Shown here: positions 47,663-59,700 of the stretch, piece after piece
How the letters are laid out: every line of letters begins with the position of its first letter
Position numbering within the stretch: position 1 is the first letter of the stretch
Assembly (NCBI GenBank): GCA_022578605.1
Contig: MU394090.1
Location: 248,001-312,000 of the forward strand
DNA: 64,000 bases
DNA from: Camillea tinctor
Lineage: Eukaryota > Ascomycota > Sordariomycetes > Xylariales > Xylariaceae
Direction of reading: 5' to 3'
Made by a program: the position numbers and the translations under genes
The notes under the pieces: generated by a model
What the model saw: only the letters and a program-made list of their open reading frames with translations
The model's database searches: none
Told to the model about the DNA's origin: nothing

Positions 47663-50070
47663 TCAACGGGCCACCCCACGCGGGCTAACCACAACACCGT
47701 CCTCCACAATCGCAGTTCCGTCTAGCAACGCCTTGACCTGCTCTTCTGTGCAGGTTTTAGAGAGGGGCGCATGGTGCACATAGCACATGGGCTCTACGGG
47801 CCCCGGCGGCTCGTTGACCACGTCGGCGATGGATGAAGGGCCGGAGGTGGCGTAGTCCGGTTCGTCCGCAAGGGACACACTGCCGGTTGCTAGGTCCTTC
47901 CCGGATATGGTGCGTTCGAAAACGCGGTATGCAGTTTCTCGGTCGTAGTGCGCGACTACCTAGTGTTAGTCCTTCAAAGATCAGGTATGGTCGAGATAGA
48001 AATGGGAAGTGGGTGTTCAGGGGAGAGTTATGGTTAAAATGATTACGTTGGTGTCCAGCTTGGAAGATGCGTGCGAAGGAGTAGGCACCGCGCTGCCGCA
48101 CCATGCCGCCCACGTGGGTGGCATTGGTCACTATCTCGGCGTATCCTGCCGATGCAAAGGCCGAACTATTCGTATAGTTGATGGCTAGGCTGACAGCTTC
48201 TCCGCCGAACCCTGCAATGAATATGAACGATTTAGTCTTCCAATTACGGAATAGAGAATGGGGATCAGGTTTATAATGTACAATTTGTGCTCACGTCACG
48301 GTCTCCGTATATGAGGGATACTTTCACTCCGGCATTTAGGAGGGATTCGATATCCTCGAGATAGCCGCCAAATGCAGTGTCACCAGATTGTATAAAGGCT
48401 TTAGATGCGAGCGTTAGATATGATTACAACTTACTGATACCCGACCAGATAAAGGGGGATAAATGCATGAGACATACTTCCAAGAAGAGCATTGCTACTC
48501 TGCGTGTAGTTCACTTCAGCGCCTAGTGCCTTCATTACCCAATCTTGCGATAAGTACCCATAAGCGAAAGGGTGTGGAAAGGGTGTGTGTTTATAACGAA
48601 CTATATCGTCTGGATCCCGCTATATGTAGTGTTAGTTCATACTTCATTCATAGCAATATGAAAATTTAGGGGTCTATCGACTTACACCACCCTCAATCTC
48701 ATAAGCAGCATAGACGTTTTGCATGCACCAAATGAAGGCACCACCGCAAACCCGGCCAAGCTCAATATTTCCCCCATACTGGTCGCGATAGCCGTTGGGT
48801 GTTAAAGCCTTGCACGCTTCAAGCTGCTCCTTGCAGCCGCCTGGTCTACTCCAACTCTTATGGGCGGCGTCGGCTGCTGTTTCGCTGTACGCTTTGATAC
48901 CATAGGTATTGCGTGTCGAGATATTCGGAAAGTACTGGAATTGAATAAGGGGGTCTACGAAGCTACTTACGAGCCCAATACTCTCCACTACCAGGTCGAA
49001 AGGTTCCTCGCTTTCAGTAACATTTCCCACAAAGCCCGGAATATACTGGAGCCAAGGGTTGATGAACTGGCTGACAAAGTTCTTTTTAGATTTTACTGGT
49101 GGGTTTTGTAATAGCTTCGCGATCGCGGGAGAGTAATGCCCGCCGCTGCATAATCATTAGACATTTTACCTCGCCGAGTTTCTTTCAAAGACGAGGAGCG
49201 TTTTTAGAGAACTTACTAAGAGAGAGACCAGAGATGGATTGAGTGTCTTCGATACTGCTTGAAGCTGTTGCACTTAGTCAAACATGACGGTAACAAACAG
49301 CGGAGCACATAAGACGTACTGCCCCATCCAGATCTGTAGAAATTCCCAGATGGTCTCGGAAGCTACTGCAGTAGTCTTCACGAACTTAGTGGGATCTTGA
49401 CTTGCGAACACCCCTGCCTTCGCTGTGTGATTCAGCGGACCATGCCATGTACCCTGCTCGAAAATGGTATTCGTGATCATGTCTAGTACACCCGGCTTCG
49501 CTTCCCCGTAGCTGAACCCCGAGAGAGTAGGCTGGTCAATGTAAAGTAGATTCGCTTTATTGTTCCATGACCACTGGTTTAGAACCGTGCTATTGGAATC
49601 CGATTGGACGATACAGGGTCCATTTTCGCCTAGAGCCTGGTTCATGGACGGGGCGCCTGGTCCGCCTTGTACTGTGACATCTGTAGTTAGTAACTACCTA
49701 TCTTATGCCAATACCTAGGCAGGCTATAGGATATTCGGTAAAGGGGGAGGCTTTTTACACCAAAGGACAAAGGGCGCATCTTCTGGCGTCTGACGCGATT
49801 CAAAGAACCACCAGAAGAGCTTCTGGGGGTGTGGATGCAGCAGGGTTACAGGTAGCGTCACGTAGCCACTATACGACTTCACCCCTGGAGTCGTCTCACA
49901 TATTCCAGGCTATGGATCTTGTCAGATATTGATATGTTTGCGGCGTAGTAGCACACCCTCACCTCTTGATATGTGATGTCTGTCCCTTCTCGAGAGTAAG
50001 CAGATGTCAAGGACAGGAGATTTAGTCCAATTGTCAGACTCCGTCTGACGAGCTCAGCCATGCGCGTCAT
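47663..50070 (-). CDS. Secreted S10-family serine carboxypeptidase
   Basis: A serine carboxypeptidase (peptidase S10, carboxypeptidase S1-like), normally removing C-terminal residues in acidic compartments or outside the cell. Nine exons (49963-50070, 49759-49909, 49671-49320, 49264-49217, 49145-48686, 48619-48478, 48398-48282, 48211-48047, 47955-47663, listed as transcribed) join to 611 residues. The N-terminus RRSLTIGLNLLSLTSA looks like a signal peptide. Family marks follow: CETTPGVKSYSGYVTLP, FVLWLQGGPGAPSMNQALGENGPC, the Ser box HLWSLSYGGHYSPAIA, the Asp box IYGDRDVSTNWFGGEA and the His box FQAGHQLAHYD. The usual GESYGG nucleophile box is altered to SLSYGG, with Ser retained. Several N-glycosylation-type NxT/S sequences are present. 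It starts 701 bp from the PKS-NRPS start, head-to-head, which favours cluster membership. Confidence 0.86.
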
Positions 50071-50771
50071 TCCAAGAAAATGGATATACCTAAACGGATA
50101 AATCAAGGTAGGGAAAGATAGGAGTAGCCAATGGCTTCTTCAAGCCACTCTATGGGACATACAATATGGCGCGCTAGCAGAAAAGGAAGCAGTTAATCCC
50201 TTGTCTGTACTTTTTTTGTTGTATAATATCTATCTTGGCAAGTTTCGTCCCCTCTTGAATCCTTCTGCAACCATTGATTTGCCATTTGGGGTTTCGGGAG
50301 TTAGATCCGAGTCATCTGACAGGAATCCCCCCGACCGAATTATCACGGCTGATTCGCTAATTTCACTATCGGCCATTCATTTCAGCCTCTCATTGTAGCC
50401 TTACGTTATCTCCTATCCGTTTTTCTAGCTACTGTGTATTCTTTGACCTCCGAGGTGTATGGGGAATCGGCACCATGTTTGAATATGGCTTCGGCTTGAG
50501 CACCGTGTATACCTAATTCCTGAATTTCAGAGCTAGATATCGTGAATTGTTGCTGAGGAACTATGATACAGATTGCTCATAATATCATATAGTCTTATAG
50601 CGTATCAAGGAGTTATGAAAATACAAGTCTGGCATATATTATTATACTAAGCTTGGTCATATGTGTTTGCAACTCTTAGTAACATACGAGAATATCATTC
50701 AGTCATATCGAATGATCACCGTGCAACGATTGAGTATTGTATCCCTCGAAATTCGGACTTAGAGATTAGAA
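50071..50771. promoter_or_regulatory. Bidirectional promoter region, carboxypeptidase / PKS-NRPS
   Basis: This 701-bp gap lies between divergent start codons. It contains GACCGAA (50333-50339) and TTCGGAC (50752-50758, the complement of GTCCGAA), related to the CCGAAAG words in other cluster promoters but lacking the full 9-mer. No TATA element is obvious. Confidence 0.4.
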
Positions 50772-53700
50772 ATGTCGCAGTCTACGAAACATAACGAGCC
50801 AATCGCCATTGTTGGTTCTGGGTGTCGTTTTCCTGGGAGTGCTTCTTCGCCATCTAAGTTATGGGATCTATTAGCGTCGCCTCGAGACGTGCTATCTCAA
50901 ATACCACCTACGCGATTCGATCCTCATGGCTTCTACCATCCAGATGCTGAGTATAATGGACATAGCAATGTGTTACACTCATACGTTCTCGACGAGGACC
51001 ACCGCGCATGGGATGCCGAGTTCTTCGGCGTGTCCGTTCAAGAAGCCACCGCTATCGACCCGCAACAGCGCCTGCTCATGGAGTGTGTGTACGAGGCGTT
51101 GGAGAACGGCGGCCAGAGAATTCATGATCTACGAGGATCCAACACAGCTGTTTACGTGGGGTTGATGTGTGAGGAGTACAGTGATATACAGGGTCGAGAA
51201 CTGAACACAATACCGAGGGTTAGTCTTCCTATCGTAATAAATATCTTATCTAGCCAAAGTTTTTGGCTAATGAAGTGCTTCAGTATTTTCCAACGGGAAC
51301 GGCACGATCCATTGTGTCTAACCGTATCTCCTACTTTTTCGATTGGCGTGGGGCCAGCATGACTATAGATACTGCTTGTTCTTCATCACTCGTAGCCGTC
51401 CACCAGGCAGCTCAGGTCCTACGGTCCGGTGCATCACGCGTGGCGATAGCAGCTGGTACAAACCTACTTCTCGGCCCGGAGCCGTATATCGCAGAAAGTA
51501 CCTTCCACATGCTGTCACCACGCGGCCGATCGGATATGTGGGATGCTGGAGCCGACGGTTATGGGCGAGGAGACGGCGTAGCAGCAGTAGTACTGAAACG
51601 CCTGAGTGATGCTGTCGCTGACGGAGATTCTATCGCCTGTATAATTAGGGAGACGGGCGTTAATCAAGATGGACGAACTAATGGAATCACTGTCCCCAGC
51701 GCAGATTCCCAAGTCTCACTAATTGAGGACACATATCGTCGTGCGGGATTAAACTTGGCTGTCGAGGCAGATCAGCCGCAGTTTTTCGAAGCACACGGCA
51801 CAGGGACTTTGGCTGGTGATCCGATCGAGGCTGAAGCTATCTACCGTGCCATCGGTAGGCATATGAGCAATGAGTGTAATGGTGCTATAAACTCGAAGAA
51901 GCTCTTCGTGGGATCCATCAAATCCGTCATTGGGCACACTGAAGGCACCGCCGGCCTTGCCGGACTGCTTAAGGCTTCACTTGCCATCCAAAATGGGCTC
52001 GTACCACCCAATCTTCATTTCAACCGGCTCAACCCAGCTATAGAGCCGTTCTATAAGGGGCTGGAAGTCCTCACCAGTGGAACTCCCTGGAAGACCGCAG
52101 GAAATCAGCCTCTCCGTGCCAGTGTCAATAGTTTTGGGTTTGGCGGTACCAACGCTCACGCCATTCTCGAAAGCTACAAACCTAAGTCAAAGGTATTGAT
52201 TGATAGGGTACAGACGCATAGCAGCTGTATGGTTCCCTACACCTTTTCCGCTGCAACTAAGGCGTCGTTGAAATCCATGCTGCAAGACTTCACTGCATTT
52301 CTTCAAGAAAATCCTGCTGTCAATGCTCATGACCTAGCGTATACTCTTAACGTAAGACGCTCCATACTGCCCTTCCGTGTAGCGTATACCGGTCGCAGTG
52401 TAAGTGCCCTAAAGGAGAACATCGACGCGGCCATCAGCACACCCAACTGGGAATCAGATGGCGGGGTTGTGCGTGCTCCCTCGAGTAAGCCGACGCATAT
52501 CCTGGGAATATTTACCGGGCAAGGGGCTCAATGGTCTGGGATGGGAAAACAGCTATTTGAGGACTTGCCTTTTGCCAGCGCGCGTCTATGGGAGTTGGAG
52601 ATGGCGCTAGCGACCCTCCCTCCAGCTGATCGGCCTGTCTGGTCACTGACCGCTGAGCTGCTAGAAGCTGATGAAGCGAAGTCGAAACTGCATCTGGCAG
52701 AATATGCCCAGCCCCTCTGCACAGCACTGCAAATCGTGCTTGTTGACCTTCTGGCAGCTGCCGGTGTTCACTTCAATGCCGTCGTAGGGCATAGCTCAGG
52801 CGAGATCGCTGCCGCATACGCAGCTGGGGTGCTTTCAGCGCGCGACGCTATAGTCATTGCCTACTACCGTGGCGTTTACTCTGCCTTAGCCGGGACGGCA
52901 TCAGGACTGAAAGGAGCTATGATGGCCGTCGGCACAACCTTCGACGACGCCGAAGAAATCACATCCCTGCCTCAATTCGAGGGCCGCTTAAGCGTAGCAG
53001 CTCATAATTCGCCGACTAGCGTGACTTTGTCTGGTGACGAAGACGCTATACAAGAGGCTGAGGTCATGTTTCAGGACGAAGGAAAGTTCGCACGACTCCT
53101 GAGGGTAGACAAAGCGTATCACTCGCACCATATGCAGCCATGCACTGCGCGGTACGTCGACGCTTTGCGAAGAGCATCAGTTCAAGCTTCAGCGCCACGG
53201 AAGGATTGCAAATGGCATTCTTCCGTGTTCAAAGACTCAACCATCAGCGGAAACTCCAAAGAGGAACTTAACGGAATGTACTGGGCCCTCAATATGGCTC
53301 AGACAGTTTTGTTTTCAAGTGCAGTTGAGAATGCAATAAACTCAACTGATTCACCGTTCACCATGGCAGTTGAAGTAGGACCTCATGGTGCCCTACGTGG
53401 CCCTTTTAAGGATATAGTGACTGCTATGGATAAGACTGTTCCATCTCAAATTAGCTGTTTGTCCAGGGGCTCTCACAGCAGTGACACATTTGGCAAGGCG
53501 CTGGGACAAATTTGGGCCTTCTCCTCTGAAGGTTCAGTAGATCTCGATAACTTCCAGATCGCCACTCATGGCATCAGTGGCCACTCCCGTAATTTCATGT
53601 CAAACTTACCGAAATACCCATGGGATAACCGGCGAATCTTCTGGCATGAATCGCGACGATCTCGGGCACTGCGGGCAAGATCCGAGCCAGGTCATCCCTT

Positions 53701-56700
53701 ACTGGGAACCGTAACTCCGGACTCGACCGGGACTGATCTGATTTGGCATAACGTGCTCCGAGTCTCCGACCTTCCGTGGCTAGCTGGACATCAGCTCCAA
53801 GGGGAAACAGTATTCCCGGCAGCCGGTTATGTAGCCTTGGCTGTCGAGGCTGCGATGCTCATCACAAAAGCAGCATCAGCCTCGGCCCAAAGAATTGAGC
53901 TGAAGGACGTCACCATCGGCAACGCCATCGTATTTGATAATGAGAATATGGGTATTGAGACGATCTTCTCTATGCACATTGAAGATAAGGTCGGCAGCGA
54001 CAATACCATTGCCGCTAGTTTCCGTTTTCGTTCCGCTGTTGGGGAACGAGTTGATACGATTCTGAATGTTAGCGGACGCGTTGTGGTGACACTCTTACAA
54101 GAAGATGATAACGAAACCGAGCCAGGGGTAGAACTACTATGCACATCTGAAGATGAACCCTCGTTAATGGTAGACGTGGATGACGAAGACTTCTACTCTG
54201 CACTTCGGGAGCTTGGATACCAATATTCCATGTCCTTCCGCGCACTGAGTGGCTTGAAGCGCAAGCTCGGTCACGGCCGCGCTCGCCTAGCTAAGCCATC
54301 GCCCCCTGACATGCACCGCTCGGAGAAGGAGCTTCTAGTTCACCCTGGCCTGCTTGACGCTGCATTCCAGGGGATATTTCTTGCATATTCATGGCCGGGA
54401 GATGGGAGACTCTGGTCGCTTCATGTTCCAGTTTCAATTCAGAGTATCCAATTTGATGTGGAACGATGCCGCTCCAATACTGACGGACATTTGACGGTAA
54501 ATTCTACTATCGTTATGGACGGCAGTGTGACTGGTCAAGCAGGTATCACTGGAGATGTCAGCATCTTCACCCAAGATCGCAAGCATGGTGTAATCCAAGT
54601 TGAGGGAATACGTATCATCCCCTTCGCGGCAGCATCTGAGTCTCAAGACACACCCATGTTCTTCACACATGTTTCCGGTGTGGCTTTCCCTGACGGGGAG
54701 CTCGCTATGAGAGGTGATCAATACAGAGCACCCATTGAGGAGATTGAGTTGGGCTGGCTACTTGAGCGTATCTCCCATTTCTACCTTAAGCGACTAGTCA
54801 ATGAAATCACTACAGCGGAGGAGGCCCAAGCCGAGTGGCATCATCGAAAGCTTATGGACTTCGCACGCCATGTAGAGGAATCAGTGAGAACAGGATCACA
54901 GCCGTACGGAAAGAAGGAATGGGTTCACGATACGGCTGAAATATTGGAAGAGGTCATGGATGCCCACGATGATAAAATCGAAGTGCGACTTATGCGCAGT
55001 GTGGGCGAGCACCTTGCTGAAGCCGTACGTGGGGAGACGGTTATACTGGAGCATATGCTTAAGGATGGTATGCTTAACCAATATTACGTGGAATCCCTCG
55101 GTTTGAAGCCATATACCTCATTCATGGCTGAGATTATCGGGCAGATAACACACGTGAATCCGCGCTTGCGTGTGCTCGAAATTGGTGCTGGCACTGGTGG
55201 AGCTACGAAAAGCATTTTGCAGAGGATTGGTGATGCGTTCGACCATTACACCTTCACAGACATTTCATCTGGGTTTTTTGACACGGCTAAGACCGTCTTT
55301 CCAAAACACTTTTCTAGTGGGCGCATGAGCTTTGAGGTATTAGATGCCGAGAAGGACATCGTTGCCCAAGGATTCAAAGAACAGTCGTATGACCTCCTCA
55401 TCGCATCGTTGGTGTTGCACGCGACCAAGGATCTTGAGCATACGTTGCGCAATATACGAAGGCTCTTAAGACCTGGGGGCTTTTTGGTAATGATAGAAGT
55501 GACATCAAACGTGACCATGCGTCTTTCTTTCACAATGGGTGGACTTGAAGGCTGGTGGCTCGGGGCTGAGACTGGAAGACCATGGACGCCATGTGTATCA
55601 GCGGCCGAATGGCACGACCTGTTACTCCAGTCTGGCTTCTCTGGAGTAGAATCCAGTACTCTTGAATTGGATACGCTGCCGCGTCCTTTCGGTGTTCTTG
55701 TGTCTCGGGCCGTGGACGACCGCATCCAGACCTTGATATCGCCAAGTCTGGAAGTATCTCCATTCTCCACCATTCCTGAGCTTGTCATCGTTACCGGTGG
55801 TTCGCTTCGCACAGTCCGCCTAGCACAAGCTGCGGCGCGTATCCTCAGGCCTCATTGCAAGTCTATTAAGACTATAACAGGTGTAGCACAGGCATCTTCT
55901 AGTTTGACAGGTGGATCGACACGTCTCACTGTCCTATACCTAGGCGACCTAGACCGGCCGGTATTCGAAGAACTGTCGCCCGCAAACTTCGATGGGCTAA
56001 AGATTCTCCTGGAACACACCCAAAATCTCTTATGGGTGACATCTGGCGCGCGATGCGAACGTCCGCATTCAAACATGTCACTTGGACTCTGTAGAGCTAT
56101 GTTGATGGAGCAGAAAAACATGCGCATACAATTTATCGACTTTGCTGCTGGCATCTTACCCGACGCGCATATAGTCGTGGATGACCTTCTGCGTCTCAGT
56201 ATACTGAGAGGTATGGAACAAGGAACCCCTGAAGACGAGGACTACCTATGGGCCCGCGAACCCGAAATCGTGGTGGACGCTAATGGACGGAGATGGGTAT
56301 CGCGAATAATGTCCCATTCCAAGTTCAACAATGCCTACAACTCATCTCGCCGCAAGATTGTTACAGATGCATATCCTGATAAAGAAATCATTGAGATTCA
56401 CGAGGATAATGAGGGACACGGTAACCGCTCTCTTATTCGCACAGAAATCACGGGAAATTGCGGTAACAACGATGATGCCGGCCTCTTGAGAATACGTTCA
56501 CTATATTCGGCCGCCCTACCACTTAAGCTAGCATCATCACAGACGTTCTACGCCAGCATAGGTACATGCTTAGCGTCTGGGAATACCTTTATCGCCTTGT
56601 CCGACAGACTCGGATCTATAGCTAACGTCAAGAAGTCCTACACTATCCCATATACCCATCCAATAGAAGAAGCACCCGCACGACTACGTGTCATTGCTCA

Positions 56701-59700
56701 CAATCTGCTTGCTGCTATTATCTGTAATGAAGCTCGCGAGGGTGATATCTCGCTTCTTGTAGAACCTCCCGAAGACCTTGCTGTCGCAGTCACCGGCTTG
56801 GCGAAATCCAGGGGTCTGAAGATTACCTGCGTGACAACCTCTCTAAAGAAGCGCGCTGCCCCTTTTACCTTTATTCACCCTCATGCCAACAACGATATCA
56901 TCCGCAAACGCCTGGTCTCTCCCCCATCAGAAATTATCGTATTTTCCGAACCCGAGACAAAAAGCCACGTCCTAGTGAGACGTCTTCAAGCATGGCTTCC
57001 TAGGATCAGCACCAGGACTATCGACTCTCTCCAGTTCAGAGGTAGATCCGGAGTCTCTCCTGTGACAAGTCTTTCCGAAGCTGCAGAATCCATTGTCCCT
57101 GGTGATTTGAAGGCCTGCGATGTTGTCTCTGCAAAAGAGTATACATCCGCAAAACAGGTGCGAAGCACAGCAATCATTGATTGGACACAGGACACAAAGT
57201 TTCCCTTAGCAGCAGTACCATCTGATGCACTCCCATTGCTGCGGAATGATCGTACCTATCTCCTCTTCGGCCTCGCAGGGAAAGGAGGCCTCGGCCTATC
57301 TCTAGCAGAATATTTTGTTCGCCAAGGCGCTCGCCACATTATCCTCACGAGCCGCAGCCCAACGGTCGATAACAAACTAATTTCTACATATGCGGAGCAA
57401 GGAGTAAGAATTCAGGTGTTAGCCAAGTAAGTCGTATTTCAATTAACACCGCCAACCGAATAATCTGGCTGACATTGAGATGCAGTGACGTGACAGACGA
57501 AAGTGCCCTTCGGAAACTAGTTGCCGATGTGCGAACATCCGGCTCGTGGCCACCTATTGCGGGCGTTGCGAACGGGGCCATGGTCCTCAATGATATTACG
57601 CTACAGAACATGTCGTATGACCAGATGACGCGAGTTCTCAAACCGAAGGTTGAAGGCACCCGCATCCTCGACCAGATATTCCACAGCGACGAGCTTGACT
57701 TCTTCGTGCTTTTCTCCTCCCTTTCGTGCGTCTTCGGTAGAGAGGGCCAAGCAAACTACGACGCCGCAAACATGTATCTAGTCGGTCTAGCCGCACAACG
57801 TCGTGCCCGTGGTCTTTCCGCCAGTGTCATCGATATCGGTGCGATTATGGGAACAGGCTACATGGCACGCGAGGTAAGTGAGCGGACCTTGGCGCAACTT
57901 CTAGGCGCCGGATACCGCAAAATGTCAGAGAGAGACTTCCATATCGCCTTCGCAAATGGTATTATAGCAGGCAGGTCCCAGTCTGAGAGCGCTGAGCTTA
58001 TCACTGGGTTGTATGTCCCAGGACCTGGTGAAGATTTCACGCCTGCCTGGGCTCACAACCCCAGGTTCTCTCATGTCCTGCTGAGAACAGGAACAGCTTT
58101 AGACAAGTCCATCGACGCATCATCGAAGGTAGAGCCGACAGCAGATCTATTGAAGCGGGCCAAAACCCGAAAAGACGTGACGCGCGTAATTCAATGTAAG
58201 TTGACCATAAACAACCCTTTACAGGCTCCGGTGGATATTCAATACGGTTTGCTGGTCTAACGAATCATTTTACTTAGTTGTCGTTCTAAACAAAATCGGA
58301 ACCATGTTGCAGCTCGGTACGGAGGCGGCGAGTGATCATGCTTCTCTCCTCCAGCAGCATACAAGTTCGCTTGGTGTTGACTCTTTGATAGCTGTTGAGA
58401 TCCGTTCGTGGATGATGCATGAGTTAGATGTTGATATCCCCGTGCTGAAGATCCTATCCGACGTTACAATTCAGGATATAGTAGATTTTGCGTCAGAAAA
58501 CCTATCGGAGGAGCTAACACCAAACATTGATCCCAATGCCGAGGATGCCATCAGTCTGGATGAATTAACCAAGCCTGTCAATAATGAGCCTAAGACTATG
58601 CCCACACCAAGCGTACCACAAGAGATAGACACTATCATATCAGAAATCCCTGAACCACCGACAGCAATAGGCACAGAAACTAAATCTGATAGCTCATCCA
58701 CTACCAGCTCATCGAATGATATTGCAGAAGAGGCCTCGAGCCAGCTAACACCATCGTCTGTGAGCTCGTCAAACAGCGAGATCGGGCCAACCTGCATCCC
58801 AGAGAAGTTGATGCCCATGTCATATGGGCAATCGCGATTCTGGCTCATGAGCCAGATTGTTGAAGACCCATGCGCGTTCAACGTGACTTGCGACATCGAG
58901 ATCAACGCCGAGTTAGATATCCCCACCTTATCCCGTGCAGTCCAATCATTAGGCGCCAGACACGAGGCTCTAAGGACCTGCTTCTTCACTGACGTACAGC
59001 ATGGCCATCAGCCAGTGCAAGGAATTTTTGAGGAGAGCACCTTGCGGTTGGAGACTATATCAGCAAAGGCCTTCGAGGTGGCGCAGCTGTTTGAAGAGAT
59101 GCACAAGACTGTCTACGATCTAGAGAAAGGCGATCTAATGAGGATACTTCTCGTCTCCACCTCACCTACGAAGCACCATCTCCTAGTCGGCTATCACCAT
59201 ATCAATATGGACTCGTCCAGTCTCGCGATCTTAGTCTATGACCTTCAGAGGCTATATTCTGGTAAAAGGTTACCGCCACCGCGGGTGCAATATCCAGATT
59301 TTGCTTCGCACCAGCTCGAGCGCCTGCGTAATGGGTATTGGGAGAAGCAGATCTCGTTCTGGAGAACGGAACTATCATCACCGCCCAGCCCTATCCCGAT
59401 CCTAGACATTTCTCCCAGTGCGAATAGACCTCGTCCTGAGCGCATCGCATATCAAATCCACAGCAAGAAGACAAGGGTCACCGCCAGGGTCGCCAGTCAA
59501 GTACAAGCCCTATGTCGTAAGGCTAGGGTGACACCTTTCCACTTATATACCACCATCCTGCAGGTTCTCATCGCTCGCTTAGCCAACGTAGACGATTTCT
59601 GTATTGGCATGGCCGACGCCAATCGTAGCGAAATGGGTGCCACCGATAGCATCGGCAACTTTCTAAACCTGCTGCCCATAAGATTAAAGTCCGATATGAA

